This document shows positions 43,511 through 52,906 of a DNA stretch of 60,000 nt, one piece after another; position 1 is the stretch's first letter; the number at the start of each line of letters is the position of its first letter. This DNA comes from Symsagittifera roscoffensis (lineage: Eukaryota > Xenacoelomorpha > Acoela > Convolutidae): contig NC_087066.1 of assembly GCF_963678635.1 (NCBI RefSeq), positions 48,977,581 through 49,037,580 of the forward strand. The letters run 5' to 3'. The notes under the pieces are model-generated. The model was not told where the DNA came from. It saw nothing but the letters and a program-made list of their open reading frames with translations, and made no database searches. A program made the translations under genes and the position numbers.

Positions 43511-45254
43511 ACAACAAGTGCAATAAAAAAATTTACCCAAGCAAATTACTCGAGCGACAGAAAAACTATACAGTTCGTAAAGTGTCTTGAAAGATTAATT
43601 GCCTCGCAATACTTTGGTTGAGTACAATGGTTGAAGCTTCAAAACAAATCCGACCGACTCATAGCCTGACTTAATGCACAAAGAAAGATGGCTTTATAGA
43701 CAAGCTATTTACGCCATAAAATGCTACGTTTTCTTGTTTGTTTTGATAGCTTGGGATGTATCGCGAGATATTGTAAAACGTTTTGACTGCTTGAAAATCT
43801 GCACCATAACTTGAAGTGTTTCAACAAGCTAATCAAGCAAAAAACTTGAAAACTTTTCATATTCCTATGATCGCTTGATACGCTAAGCACAAAGAAAACC
43901 TATTGACTTGATGAACATTATAAACCTTTCAAGTTCAGTTATAGCTTTAAGCGCTGCGCAAAATATCGAAAGTTTTTAGCAAACATTCCAAGCGACGAAA
44001 CTTAGCTTTTCTCAGCGAATTATTAATTATTTAACCGATAAAACTTTGGAAGATTTCAATTCTCAGAAAGACTCCAAATTTTTATAACTTAAATCGCCTT
44101 GCGAAAAACTCGATTTTGAAAACAAGCGCTGATACTTCGAATTAGTCATAGTTTTTTATAGCAGAAAGACTATGGTTTTTCTTTGCAAGCTCAACGAGCG
44201 GTAACATTTGAAAACAGTTCAAATCATTTCAAAACGAGAAATATTTAAAATAAAAAATTCTACGCAAGCTATTCAACCTAAGAAAGCCAAAATACTTCAC
44301 TTAATATCATAGCTTAAATCGGTAACTTAAACTACTGTAAGCAAACTGATCAAGCGACGAACTTCAAACTATATCAAATTAATTCAGAAATGAAATTGGT
44401 TGACAAAAGATTGAATTTTCCTCAAGGAACCAATCACCCGATTTCCCCCAATGGCTCCGTAAAAACTAAACAAAAAGCTTCACAAAGCAAGCTCATCAAA
44501 TGATAAAACTTCATAATAATTCAAGTTGTTTTCTTAGCGCAAATCAATTCGCAAAAATTATGTTGCTTTAAGCAAGCTCGTCAAGCAATGAAACGTTGCA
44601 ATAATCCTAAATTTTTTTTATAGCGCAAACTATTTTGCAAGATTACAGATTTTATCAAGAAAACTTTCAAGCGAAAAAAGTTTATTTAGGATCAGTTTCC
44701 CTAATTTGTTCCAACAGCTTGCTTCATGTTGCAGTAGTATTGTATCGTGTCCCGGATCCTAAGGGGGGGGGGGGTCCTTCCTAAGGGGGGGGGTCCTCAC
44801 GTAAAGCAAAATCCTAGGAAAGGGGTCCTTAATTTTTTGGAGGACCCTCATCCTAGGATTTTGTAAACGAAAGAGATTTTCCACCCAAAAAGCAGAAGAC
44901 CCCCTACTTAGGATCTTGCTAAGTTTAGCTTAACAACAAGGGACACGATACAAAAATCTTTCTAATTCCAAATTTTGGGGTCCTAATTATTGGTCCTGGT
45001 TAATTAACTGAATCATTTTAATTGTTATGTTTGTTTAGGGTAAATGAACTTTCGACCTATTTGAAATTTGTTAGTGAACGGGGAATTGACTTTTATGGTA
45101 TATAATAAAAATTCGCCGGCCATTTTGGCAGCGTAGCTTAACTGTTGGCAGCAGTAAACTAATTCCTTAACTTGACCTAAATTTTATGGTGAAAAGGCAG
45201 TAAATTGAAATTACTCTCAAAAGGCGGCGGCCGTTTCTGGGCAAAATATACCAA
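43511..45254. other. Unit 3 flank, TIR element and leader of the Polinton block
   Basis: It repeats 30891-32644: degenerate AAGC-rich repeats, the 218-bp element (about 44736-44953) and the candidate TATA box (45099-45110). No gene. Confidence 0.6.
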
Positions 45255-45824
45255 ATGATAAATTTGACAAATTTTGAAATAAGAAAAATGAAATTAGAGG
45301 GAACTTGGTGTACTGAAGATATTGATATTGAGCATTTACAATTAAGAGTGTTTTCAACCGCAGAAAAAAACTCATTTTTCAAATTTAGTAATGAACGCTA
45401 CGTCGTCTTCCTCGAAAGGGCAAAGGAAATTTCAAAGAAAGATAACGAGTTAATTTTCAAAGAACAATTTTATTTGAGTGAGCTTCAACAAATCTCTTGG
45501 TGCATTTCTACAAAACAACAGTATGGTACTGTGAGCGATTTGAATTTTGCTGATTATGAAAACGTATTCGACTATTCCTTTGATTTTACCTCAAAAAGGG
45601 TTGATAAAGACTTGGAGAGAAAAATCCGTCTATGTTTCAACAAGCTATCAAAATACAAAAAACTTCCGGTGGTTTATTTAATTATTTACCACCGTTATCT
45701 TAATGAGACTAAATGGTATTTGCAAGGTCACTTTTATTTCCACTGGCTTGAAATTCAGCAGGTTGGAGAGGTGTTGGAAAAAATAAATAATGAAATTGCA
45801 AAAAAGCAGAGTAACTCCTATTGA
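45255..45824 (+). CDS. Polinton protein of unknown function, 189 aa (unit 3)
   Basis: Second copy of the 32645-33214 gene. It is identical apart from Asp-Asn in place of Glu-Tyr near residue 64. It is the first ORF of the left gene block in the continuous element, and no domain is recognised. Confidence 0.65.
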   Translation: MINLTNFEIRKMKLEGTWCTEDIDIEHLQLRVFSTAEKNSFFKFSNERYVVFLERAKEISKKDNELIFKEQFYLSELQQISWCISTKQQYGTVSDLNFADYENVFDYSFDFTSKRVDKDLERKIRLCFNKLSKYKKLPVVYLIIYHRYLNETKWYLQGHFYFHWLEIQQVGEVLEKINNEIAKKQSNSY

Positions 45825-46224
45825 TTTGAAAATAATTCACGAAATTTATACGTCTTTGAAACAAACTTATCCTGATAATTCTAACCGACGCAACTATTTT
45901 CTAGCTGCATGTTCTCTGTTTTTTGTTAGTTCTGATAACCTTAACTACGACATTTTAATTAAGTTGAGACCTTATGGTGGCTTGATTGGTATTGATAACT
46001 CTTCCTTGGACAAATACTTGAAAAATTCCAAAATTTTACGATTGCACGCTATTTTGCACGATGCGGCCGGATTTATACACGAATTTTATCAACAGGGTCC
46101 CACGTACTGTTACATGTTGCCCTGGAACTGTAACAACAGCTTATTGGGACATTTGAGTGGAATAGCGTTCTGCCTTTTCATTAAGTTGAAAAAACCAGAA
46201 GTTTATCATTTACTAGAATGCTAG
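45790..46224 (+). CDS. Polinton protein of unknown function, 144 aa (unit 3)
   Basis: Identical protein to the 33180-33614 copy, with the same overlaps (35 nt and 7 nt). The LHAILHDAAGF and LLGHLSGIAF cores suggest a folded, conserved protein. Confidence 0.65.
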   Translation: MKLQKSRVTPIDLKIIHEIYTSLKQTYPDNSNRRNYFLAACSLFFVSSDNLNYDILIKLRPYGGLIGIDNSSLDKYLKNSKILRLHAILHDAAGFIHEFYQQGPTYCYMLPWNCNNSLLGHLSGIAFCLFIKLKKPEVYHLLEC

Positions 46225-46787
46225 GCGAGAGATCAGTTGTGCTTGACGTGGAAGGCTATCGTTACAAGAAAAACGCCTTTGTGGTTAAAGAATTAGCAAT
46301 AACAACTTCAGACTACAGCGATCGACTCATTTTCCTACCTCCAGTGAATTTCAATATACTACCAAAGCTTGAACAAAAAGCTTACAACTGGTTAACAAAT
46401 TATTTACACGGTCTCCATTGGGAAAACGGTGATTATCTTTACATAAACTTGAATCAAATACTTCAGAGTTTTGTGCTGAGAAATCCCGGTGCCGTTTTTT
46501 ACGCTAAAGGAAAAGAAAAGACAGAATTTTTGGCCAAGTACTTGGACCGAAAGATTGAAAACCTAGATGATTTGGGCTGTCCTCGGGTTGAAAACTTATA
46601 TTTTAAAAATTATCCAAGTTGCAATAAACATATTCCACATTACAACTCCAGGAATCATTGTGCCCTGAAGAAAACCAAGGTTTTTTATGATTGGTTGAAA
46701 AATGAACAACAGCGAGAGATCAGCGAAAGTGGAGACATACCTATCACCAAATTCAATGCTTTGTGCGTGGATGACTCCAGAGGGTGA
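46218..46787 (+). CDS. DEDD exonuclease-like Polinton protein (unit 3)
   Basis: Copy of 33608-34177 with one Phe-to-Tyr change after the Asp-x-Glu motif (DVEGY). A DnaQ-like exonuclease fold is proposed from the motif pattern only. Confidence 0.5.
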   Translation: MLGERSVVLDVEGYRYKKNAFVVKELAITTSDYSDRLIFLPPVNFNILPKLEQKAYNWLTNYLHGLHWENGDYLYINLNQILQSFVLRNPGAVFYAKGKEKTEFLAKYLDRKIENLDDLGCPRVENLYFKNYPSCNKHIPHYNSRNHCALKKTKVFYDWLKNEQQREISESGDIPITKFNALCVDDSRG

Positions 46788-47043
46788 TATTAAAATTTCA
46801 TTAACGAGAATAGAGCGTATTGATTGTAGTGGCCAAATTGTTCAGAGGAAGGAGCAAATAATAATTTCCGAAGAAAAGTTGTCTACGTTGAAGAGGTTTT
46901 TTCCAGTTATTGATCAATTTGTATACTTCCAGAGATTCAAGTTTATCAGAAATGTTAGCCAGCAAGCGAGGAGTATATCTTCCCGAACTAGTCTTAGTAC
47001 CCAAACGTCAGCCAGGAGTTCAGATGGATCTAAACAGCAGTGA
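46756..47043 (+). CDS. Small Polinton protein, 95 aa (unit 3)
   Basis: Identical to the 34146-34433 copy: two strand-like segments, a helix, and a Ser/Gln-rich tail. The start overlaps the previous gene by 32 nt. Confidence 0.5.
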   Translation: MLCAWMTPEGDIKISLTRIERIDCSGQIVQRKEQIIISEEKLSTLKRFFPVIDQFVYFQRFKFIRNVSQQARSISSRTSLSTQTSARSSDGSKQQ

Positions 47044-47203
47044 ATTGCCAGATGAGATTAAGACGATTGTGAAAGAGGATACTGTGAAGATAATGTACTA
47101 CAAAAAAACTGCAAATATCCCAGCAAACTTTGTTTTAGAAATGCATGACATAAATGATAGAGATTTCACACATTATGAAATTTTTTACTGTTCTCAAAAG
47201 TAA
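46952..47203 (+). CDS. Small Polinton ORF, 83 aa (unit 3)
   Basis: Identical to the 34342-34593 copy; overlaps the preceding gene in another frame. Function unknown. Confidence 0.45.
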   Translation: MLASKRGVYLPELVLVPKRQPGVQMDLNSSELPDEIKTIVKEDTVKIMYYKKTANIPANFVLEMHDINDRDFTHYEIFYCSQK

Positions 47204-47275
47204 TTTAATTTTTTACAAGCTTCATTCACAGAGAGAAAAAGTCTAACACAGTCTGTAGAATAAATAGTTTCTCAA

Positions 47276-47560
47276 ATGTCAGAAGCAACAACAGCAGTAG
47301 ATGAACCTGACGCAACATTAGTAACAGAGTTTGTTTATAACGAGACAAACAGTGAAAAAAAATCATGGAAGTTTTGTAACAATGTAACTTTGCCAAGGTC
47401 TGAAGTAGTTTTTGTTGCGCAAATGGTAGTAATTCTAATTTTACTAACTTTCTGCATTCTCAAACTTTCTTTCACTAAATTAAGTTGCGAAGAAACGTCA
47501 GTTTGGTTCTCGATTTTATCAGGCTTGGTTGGTTACGTACTACCAAACCCAAGAATATGA
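47276..47560 (+). CDS. Polinton small membrane protein (unit 3)
   Basis: Identical to the 34666-34950 copy, with LPRSEVVFVAQ, a transmembrane helix, and a GYVLPNP end. Its stop overlaps the ATPase start at 47557. Confidence 0.75.
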   Translation: MSEATTAVDEPDATLVTEFVYNETNSEKKSWKFCNNVTLPRSEVVFVAQMVVILILLTFCILKLSFTKLSCEETSVWFSILSGLVGYVLPNPRI

Positions 47561-48183
47561 ATAAAGTGATTGATACTTCGACAAGAATTTTTATGGCGAT
47601 AGTGGGACCTTCAGGATCCGGGAAAACTGAGTTAATTTTGAAACTTCTGATGGGAAATACTTTTTACCCTAAATTTGGAACCGTTCTATATCTTTACAAA
47701 TAGATGCAACCTGCATTCTCAGAAAAAGTGTCTCCTCGCGAAATGAACGTGGAGTTCATGAAATTCTATGGATTCGAATCTGTGAGAAAATTAGAAAATG
47801 TTCTTCTAGTTTTCGATGATTCATATGAAGACATCTATAATGACAAGGAATTTGTTACGTTAGCGACAGCGGGTAGACATAGAGGGATAGATGTAATATA
47901 TGTTAAGCATAACTTGTTTCAACAAAGTCGATGGTCGCGTACGATTGATTTGAACACTTCACACATCATTCTGTTCAAATCGCCTCGCGACATTCAGCAA
48001 CTAGATCTTTTAGGAAGACAATTGAATGTATCAAAATTTTTGAGAAACTGTTACGAATTAGCTACCAGAGACTCTTTTGGACATCTTCTAATCGACTTGG
48101 AGCCCCGTACATCAGATTGTTTGAGATATTGTTCAAATATCACACGACCTGGGCCAACAGTTTTTTTATTTACCCTTATCTGA
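47557..48183 (+). pseudogene. Polinton FtsK/HerA-type packaging ATPase, amber-interrupted (unit 3)
   Basis: Same structure as unit 1: Walker A GPSGSGKT in 47557-47703, TAG at 47701-47703, then Walker B-like VLLVFDDS and the rest in 47704-48183. One Val-to-Ile difference (SPRDIQQ) separates it from units 1 and 2. The only ATPase copy attached to the full element is therefore also interrupted, so packaging would need readthrough or help from another element. Confidence 0.88.
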
Positions 48184-48206
48184 AGCAGAAACTACTCCAA
48201 TCACAA

Positions 48207-48512
48207 ATGAAAAAGAAAAACTTATCTATTCTGCGGCATATGGTACAACTGAAACCTGACCAGCTAAGAAGATTAATTAGAAAAACTTCAAATCGTGAGA
48301 TCATAACACTTATTTGTGAATGTTTGCTCAATGTAGTCAATGGAAACGTACCCATTAAAATCGTAAACATCGAACGATTCGAGACAGCATACAAATACTT
48401 AATAACTCCAAAAACCAGTGTTGTCAAAAAACGTGCGATTATTTTGAGTAAAGAAGGCTTCCATTTAGTTCGACAAATACTTTATTATTGTTACAAGTAC
48501 CTCACAACTTAA
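48207..48512 (+). CDS. Conserved small Polinton protein, 101 aa
   Basis: It starts at MKKKNLSILRHM, 23 nt after the ATPase stop. Basic N-terminus; the middle CECLLNVVNGNVPI and the later basic VVKKRAIILSKEGFHLVRQIL follow a pattern I know from a small Polinton/adintovirus protein usually placed between ATPase and integrase. The fold is probably all-helical; function unknown. In units 1 and 2 this gene is cut after its third codon by the array junction. Its stop overlaps the next start (TAATG). Confidence 0.7.
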   Translation: MKKKNLSILRHMVQLKPDQLRRLIRKTSNREIITLICECLLNVVNGNVPIKIVNIERFETAYKYLITPKTSVVKKRAIILSKEGFHLVRQILYYCYKYLTT

Positions 48513-49372
48513 TGATGACTGCTGAAGAATTCATTCTAATTCCGAAACACTTATATGTTAAAGAGCAGCCACATGCTGCACGTGTTCTTCATGATAATAA
48601 TATTAAACATAAAAATGCTCAACTGTCCTATCTTAACCGGCTTAGACCCCAATTACCTCCACAAACTAGTAAGACTACAGCAACGAAGGAAACATTTACG
48701 GATAATGTTGAGCCCCAACAAGAACAGCTTAAACTGTTAACGGACGATGAAGAAGTACCGGTCGAACGTGTTACAGACGAAATACTAGAAGAGAAACACA
48801 ATAGACAGACCGAAAGCATTTTAGGACAGTTACAAGTTTTAGAAGACAAAAAATTTGTTAGAGCAAAAACCGTACTTGAAATCATAGAAAATTCAGAAAG
48901 AGTAACCATAAACCGTGACAATGAGGTGATATATGTAGATAAAGTACCAACAGGACTTAAAGCTACAATATTTTTATACGACATACAACAACCAACGAAA
49001 AAATTACACAATCCGGCGTTCATTAACATTTTAACTGCTCTCAACTTGAATGAAAACCTGGTAATAAATCGAAATGCCAAACACGCGGTTCAGTCAGCGC
49101 CTATTAACGCTCAAGAGAAACGAGAACCCGGACTCTCAAGAACCCGCTCAACGTCGCCCACTTGGCAGGAAAAAAGTAGTGCAAACCTTAAGAGAAGTAA
49201 AAAACACAAACGAAAAAGTCTCAGCGGTAATAGAAAAACCCAAAACCAAAAACGTGAAAAAGAGTCAGAAGAAGGCTCTGACTCATACGGAACGCCCCAT
49301 AACGATTCAGATTCTCCAACGTCAGAAAAGACGAAGGCGCAAACAAAACAATGGGAAAATTACCAAGATTGA
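48512..49372 (+). CDS. Polinton PX-type protein
   Basis: This 286-residue protein starts at 48512 (MMTAEEFILIPKHLYVKEQP), overlapping the previous stop. The N-terminal EEFILIPK and a downstream QLSYLNRLRP are typical of a conserved Polinton protein of unknown role (PX class). The middle is acidic with a possible coiled region. The last 95 residues are basic and Ser-rich (KRSKKHKRKSLSG) and share DNA with the integrase N-terminus in another frame for about 299 nt, so either the tail or the integrase start may be shorter than drawn. Confidence 0.7.
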   Translation: MMTAEEFILIPKHLYVKEQPHAARVLHDNNIKHKNAQLSYLNRLRPQLPPQTSKTTATKETFTDNVEPQQEQLKLLTDDEEVPVERVTDEILEEKHNRQTESILGQLQVLEDKKFVRAKTVLEIIENSERVTINRDNEVIYVDKVPTGLKATIFLYDIQQPTKKLHNPAFINILTALNLNENLVINRNAKHAVQSAPINAQEKREPGLSRTRSTSPTWQEKSSANLKRSKKHKRKSLSGNRKTQNQKREKESEEGSDSYGTPHNDSDSPTSEKTKAQTKQWENYQD

Positions 49373-50210
49373 AGAAAAATTGTTGAAAACTAAATACAGT
49401 GACAAAGGTCCCGCGTTATTTGGTAGTGTGAACAACTTGATAAAAGCAAGCAATTTGTCGCAAAAGAAAGTTAAACATTTCCTTCATACTGAACCTGCTT
49501 ACACGAAATATCGAACTGTGATCCGAAAAACGCCGCGACTCAAAGTCATAGTTTACGATATCGACGAAATCTGGTCATTAGATCTGGCCTTTGTTGATAA
49601 ACTTGCCCAGTACAACCATGATGTTAAGTATCTGCTTGTTGCAGTTGACTGCATGTCCCGCTATCTCAGAGTGCAACCCTTGAAATCAAAGTATGCTACT
49701 ACAACAGCAGAAGCGTTCAAACTAATGACAACGACAAAACAACCGGAAAAAGTATGGGTGGACAAGGGCACAGAGTTTAAAGGGTCCTTCGAAGCATTAT
49801 GTAAAAAGAAAGGCATAAACACATATAGCACAGAGAGCGAGAAAAAGTCCGCATTCGCTGAGAGAAATATCCGTTCCTTGAAAAATCTTATTTACAAGTA
49901 CTTGGAGGATAAATGGACTTACTCATACATTGACAAATTGCAAGATTTTGTCAATGCAATTAATTCGAGAACAAATCGTGTCACAAATCTTGCACCAAAT
50001 AAAGTAACTAAAAAAGATGTTCCTCGCCTGATTTCATTAAGAGCAGAACAGTCTTTGAAGTTAGTTCGACGTCCAAAGCTTTATGTTGGTGATTATTTTA
50101 GACTTGCCAAAGTAGACATACGTTTTCGCAAGGGTTCAAACAATCGTTCACCGATGAAGTGTTTGAAGTTTTTGACATACCAACACGAAATCCCCCAACA
50201 TACAATTTGA
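49074..50210 (+). CDS. int: Polinton retroviral-type integrase (rve), C-terminus frameshifted
   Basis: The integrase inserts element DNA into the host genome. The first 95 residues are Lys/Arg-rich and overlap the PX gene, so the true start may be later. An N-terminal helical domain (SVNNLIKASNLSQKKVKHFL) is followed by the DDE core: D170 (SLDLAF), D230 (VWVDKGTEF) and E263 (AFAERNIRSL). Near 50138-50140 (AAA) the frame breaks. This ORF ends at 50210 in unrelated sequence, while the expected chromodomain-like tail continues in the -1 frame from about 50141 to a stop at 50291-50293, just overlapping the penton start. One missing base explains it. The catalytic core is intact, but targeting or multimerisation would be affected. 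Confidence 0.92.
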   Translation: MPNTRFSQRLLTLKRNENPDSQEPAQRRPLGRKKVVQTLREVKNTNEKVSAVIEKPKTKNVKKSQKKALTHTERPITIQILQRQKRRRRKQNNGKITKIEEKLLKTKYSDKGPALFGSVNNLIKASNLSQKKVKHFLHTEPAYTKYRTVIRKTPRLKVIVYDIDEIWSLDLAFVDKLAQYNHDVKYLLVAVDCMSRYLRVQPLKSKYATTTAEAFKLMTTTKQPEKVWVDKGTEFKGSFEALCKKKGINTYSTESEKKSAFAERNIRSLKNLIYKYLEDKWTYSYIDKLQDFVNAINSRTNRVTNLAPNKVTKKDVPRLISLRAEQSLKLVRRPKLYVGDYFRLAKVDIRFRKGSNNRSPMKCLKFLTYQHEIPQHTI

Positions 50211-50285
50211 TTGATTCTAACAGAGAACCGATTGAGGGAAAATTTTACGAGTCTGAACTAATTCGCGTTCTGGAGAAGGACAATC

Positions 50286-51179
50286 ATGACTGAGGGCACT
50301 TCCAACAGCCTTTTCACCCATAATGTTCCCCCTTCCTTCACAATTACCCTAGTTTCATCTGCATCAATGAACGTTTTTAAAGATAACACTCTGGCCAACT
50401 TCAAAAATCTCCTGAGTGAAGAAATAAATTTGCAAGGTGAATGGAGAGTAGCAGTTACAGAAATTACCTTCCCTACTCAGATAAACAACGTAACTGACAA
50501 CAACATTGTGTACTACAAAAAAGATCGGGTTATAGCAAGCATGAAAGTTGAGAAAGACAAGATCTCCAGACCTTACCTTGGAGAAACAGCAAAAATAACA
50601 AAAGGAGAATATACGAGCATTGATCAAATACTGGACGAGATTCGTCGAAAGACAGAATTAGAGAAATTGGATTACGTAATAGATCCAATAACCAAACATC
50701 TTTCCTTATGGCTGCATTATTGGGAAGGTATAACTTTTTCGAGCCCGCAAATTCCTAGCCTACTTGGATTCAAAGGCGTCAGAGATGGAACTGGTTATCA
50801 TATAGGTTACAAACAAGGAAGCACGAAACATAGCACATTCTCTACCCAAGATCTTATTGCTGACTATCCCGTTGATGTATGCGCTGGTACTCAGCTTATG
50901 TTTATTTATCTGGACATAACTCATTATCAAATAGTCGGAGACACAAAAGCACCCCTTTTACGAGTCATTGATACAAATCGTCGAGTGAAAAACGGTTACG
51001 CATGTACAATTGAACCGAATCATCGTAAAGTGTTTAGTAATTTGGATTTTAAAAAACTTTTGGTCAATAATATTTCCAATATTTCTGTGAACTTGCGCAC
51101 AGAAACTGGAGGACTTGTTCCTTTCGCTGGAGGGGGAAAAGTTGTTCTGACTTTGAAATTTCAAAAGTTTAGCAATTGA
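50286..51179 (+). CDS. Polinton minor capsid (penton-like) protein
   Basis: This 297-residue protein would form capsid vertices as a single jelly roll. The N-terminus SLFTHNVPPSFTITLVSSAS, the strand-loop LQGEWRVAVTEITFPTQINN, and PSLLGFKG are typical of Polinton penton-like proteins, and the length is normal. It lies between integrase and the pX-like gene, the usual order. No break is seen. The start at 50286 overlaps the out-of-frame integrase tail. Confidence 0.88.
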   Translation: MTEGTSNSLFTHNVPPSFTITLVSSASMNVFKDNTLANFKNLLSEEINLQGEWRVAVTEITFPTQINNVTDNNIVYYKKDRVIASMKVEKDKISRPYLGETAKITKGEYTSIDQILDEIRRKTELEKLDYVIDPITKHLSLWLHYWEGITFSSPQIPSLLGFKGVRDGTGYHIGYKQGSTKHSTFSTQDLIADYPVDVCAGTQLMFIYLDITHYQIVGDTKAPLLRVIDTNRRVKNGYACTIEPNHRKVFSNLDFKKLLVNNISNISVNLRTETGGLVPFAGGGKVVLTLKFQKFSN

Positions 51180-51184
51180 TCAAA

Positions 51185-51593
51185 ATGGATTCATATTACC
51201 ACAACCAAGCAAACCTACCACATTTCTCGGGGCATTATAGACAACGAGGCAGTGGCTTCGGTGCATTAGCCTTGGGAATAGGAAGAGTCGCACTTCCACT
51301 GGCTCGAAAATTCGTGATACCCGCGGCTAAAAAAAATCGGAAAAGAACTACTTCTTCAGGCAGCTCCAGAACTGATAGAAGTTGCAACAAAAAGAAAAAG
51401 TCCTAAGCAGGCACTCAAAAGCACCGTTAGAAAAACAATCAAAAAGCAAGTAGGAGGAGGAAGTAGATCTCGGAAAAGTCATCCGAAAAGAACGACGGCG
51501 TTTAAACGAAAAACGAGACGCGTCATTCCCAGAAAACGAACTGCACAGAGAAGTCCCTCCGATTTCTTTACAAGGGTTAAAAATGATTTCTAA
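51185..51593 (+). pseudogene. pX-like basic core peptide, frameshifted
   Basis: The first frame (from Met 51185) has GFGALALGIGRVALPLARKF then IPAAKK and ends at 51406. At the A8 run 51329-51336 the +1 frame takes over with a family-like sequence (ELLLQAAPELIEVATK), a Lys/Arg-rich region and a stop at 51591-51593. The Gly/Leu segment plus the basic tail is the layout of adenovirus pX-like precursors that condense DNA or are processed by adenain. One extra A explains the break; it could be decay, sequencing error or slippage. Confidence 0.75.
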
Positions 51594-52899
51594 TTTAATC
51601 CCGAGTGAAGCAACTCACAGCTCCTTGGACTTATTTGAGAAACCGCCTTTACTTGTCACTTTTGAAAATGCATTCACCCAAAAAATTGGACCTTCCTACT
51701 CTCCTGATGGTCCTATGCTCGAGTTTGAAGTACTCGGCGACAGAAATAATTTCATCGATCTTCAACGTACTCGTTTGGAAATAGTTGCACGAATTGTTCG
51801 AAGCAATGGAAACGTGCTTCGAACGCATGCTACAGAGGCGGCAAACAGAGATACGCCGTATTTTGTTAACAATTCTTTATCTTCATTATTTTCTGAGTGT
51901 ACACTGTCTCTGAATGGTGAAAAAATATCAACTACCAATGCTAATTTTGCCCATAAAAGCTTTATTGAGACCGAGTTTTCATACGGTAATGATGCCAAGA
52001 AAACATGGTTGGCTTGTCAAGGTTATTATTATGAAGAAAATCCATCAGCCATTGACGGTGCTGGAAGGAGAGCTGATGATGTTACGGAGCGTAAAGATCT
52101 CGTTGCGGCCTCGAGCGAGCTGAAGCTATTTGGTAAAATTGCTTGCGACTTTTTGTCGTGTGACAAGCATCTACTTAGCGGTGTGACAATAAGATTGTCT
52201 CTTAGACGTTCTCCTAATGATTTTGTTGTCATATCTGAAGATGCAGCTAAACACTACAAGGTCCAAATAATCGAAGCTAACCTCTATGTCAGAAAGATGA
52301 CTGTGACTGACTATGTTCTCTCATCAATAGAAAAAACTTTGTTGAAGAACCCGGCAATTTACAATTACATCGAAGTAGTACCAAAAACGTTTCTCGCAAC
52401 TGCAGGAGTACAAAGCTGGCGACAAGAGGATGTTTTTGCAAAAGAACCTGTTCGAAGAATGATAGTAGCAATGAGCATAAACGAAACATATTTGGGTACT
52501 AATAGAACAAACCCTTTTCATTACCAGAAATTTGGGTTGAATGAGATCATTGTGTACAGAAACGGTCTACCCATTGCCGGAACTCCCATCTCAACATCAG
52601 ACAATAAAAGAATTTATTACAATACGCTTGAGGCTCTTGATTTTGTTTTAAACACTAGTCATGGAATCAGTCTCGCTAATTATGATAATCATTATATTAT
52701 GGCTTTTGATCTCACGTCTACTCAGGAGACTTCACACAATTTTATTCATCCTGAATTGACCAATTGCACTATTTCGCTCGAACTCAAGTTTGACGCAGGT
52801 CTCGGTAATAACGTCGAGTTATTGTTTATGGGAGAGCGTGCATCAACAGTTTATGTGCGTTCAGATAGAAAAATTACCAAAAACACTCTTAAGACCTAA
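51583..52899 (+). CDS. Polinton double-jelly-roll major capsid protein
   Basis: This 438-residue protein builds the icosahedral shell from trimers. The N-terminus (LDLFEKPPLLVTFENAF), LEFEVLGDRNNFIDLQRTRL and the later FHYQKFGLNEIIVYRNGLP are characteristic of Polinton/adintovirus capsid proteins. The length suits two jelly-roll domains and the frame is uninterrupted. It overlaps the end of the pX-like gene by 11 nt and precedes the protease by 7 nt, as expected for a late gene block. Confidence 0.92.
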   Translation: MISNLIPSEATHSSLDLFEKPPLLVTFENAFTQKIGPSYSPDGPMLEFEVLGDRNNFIDLQRTRLEIVARIVRSNGNVLRTHATEAANRDTPYFVNNSLSSLFSECTLSLNGEKISTTNANFAHKSFIETEFSYGNDAKKTWLACQGYYYEENPSAIDGAGRRADDVTERKDLVAASSELKLFGKIACDFLSCDKHLLSGVTIRLSLRRSPNDFVVISEDAAKHYKVQIIEANLYVRKMTVTDYVLSSIEKTLLKNPAIYNYIEVVPKTFLATAGVQSWRQEDVFAKEPVRRMIVAMSINETYLGTNRTNPFHYQKFGLNEIIVYRNGLPIAGTPISTSDNKRIYYNTLEALDFVLNTSHGISLANYDNHYIMAFDLTSTQETSHNFIHPELTNCTISLELKFDAGLGNNVELLFMGERASTVYVRSDRKITKNTLKT

Positions 52900-52906
52900 G
52901 ATAGAC

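Larger units (their letters stand above)
40159..48214. repeat. Tandem array unit 3 (continuous with the full Polinton)
   Basis: Unit 3 again starts at AGACAGGCGACTC (40159) and is nearly identical to unit 1. At 48215 it continues into AGAAAAACTTATC, the intact next Polinton gene, instead of restarting. It is therefore the parental arrangement or its allele. Confidence 0.92.

Noticed and set aside
27551-48214. CRISPR-like or other short-spacer array
   Set aside because: The units are 8 kb of gene and flank sequence in a eukaryotic genome; there is no short repeat-spacer structure.
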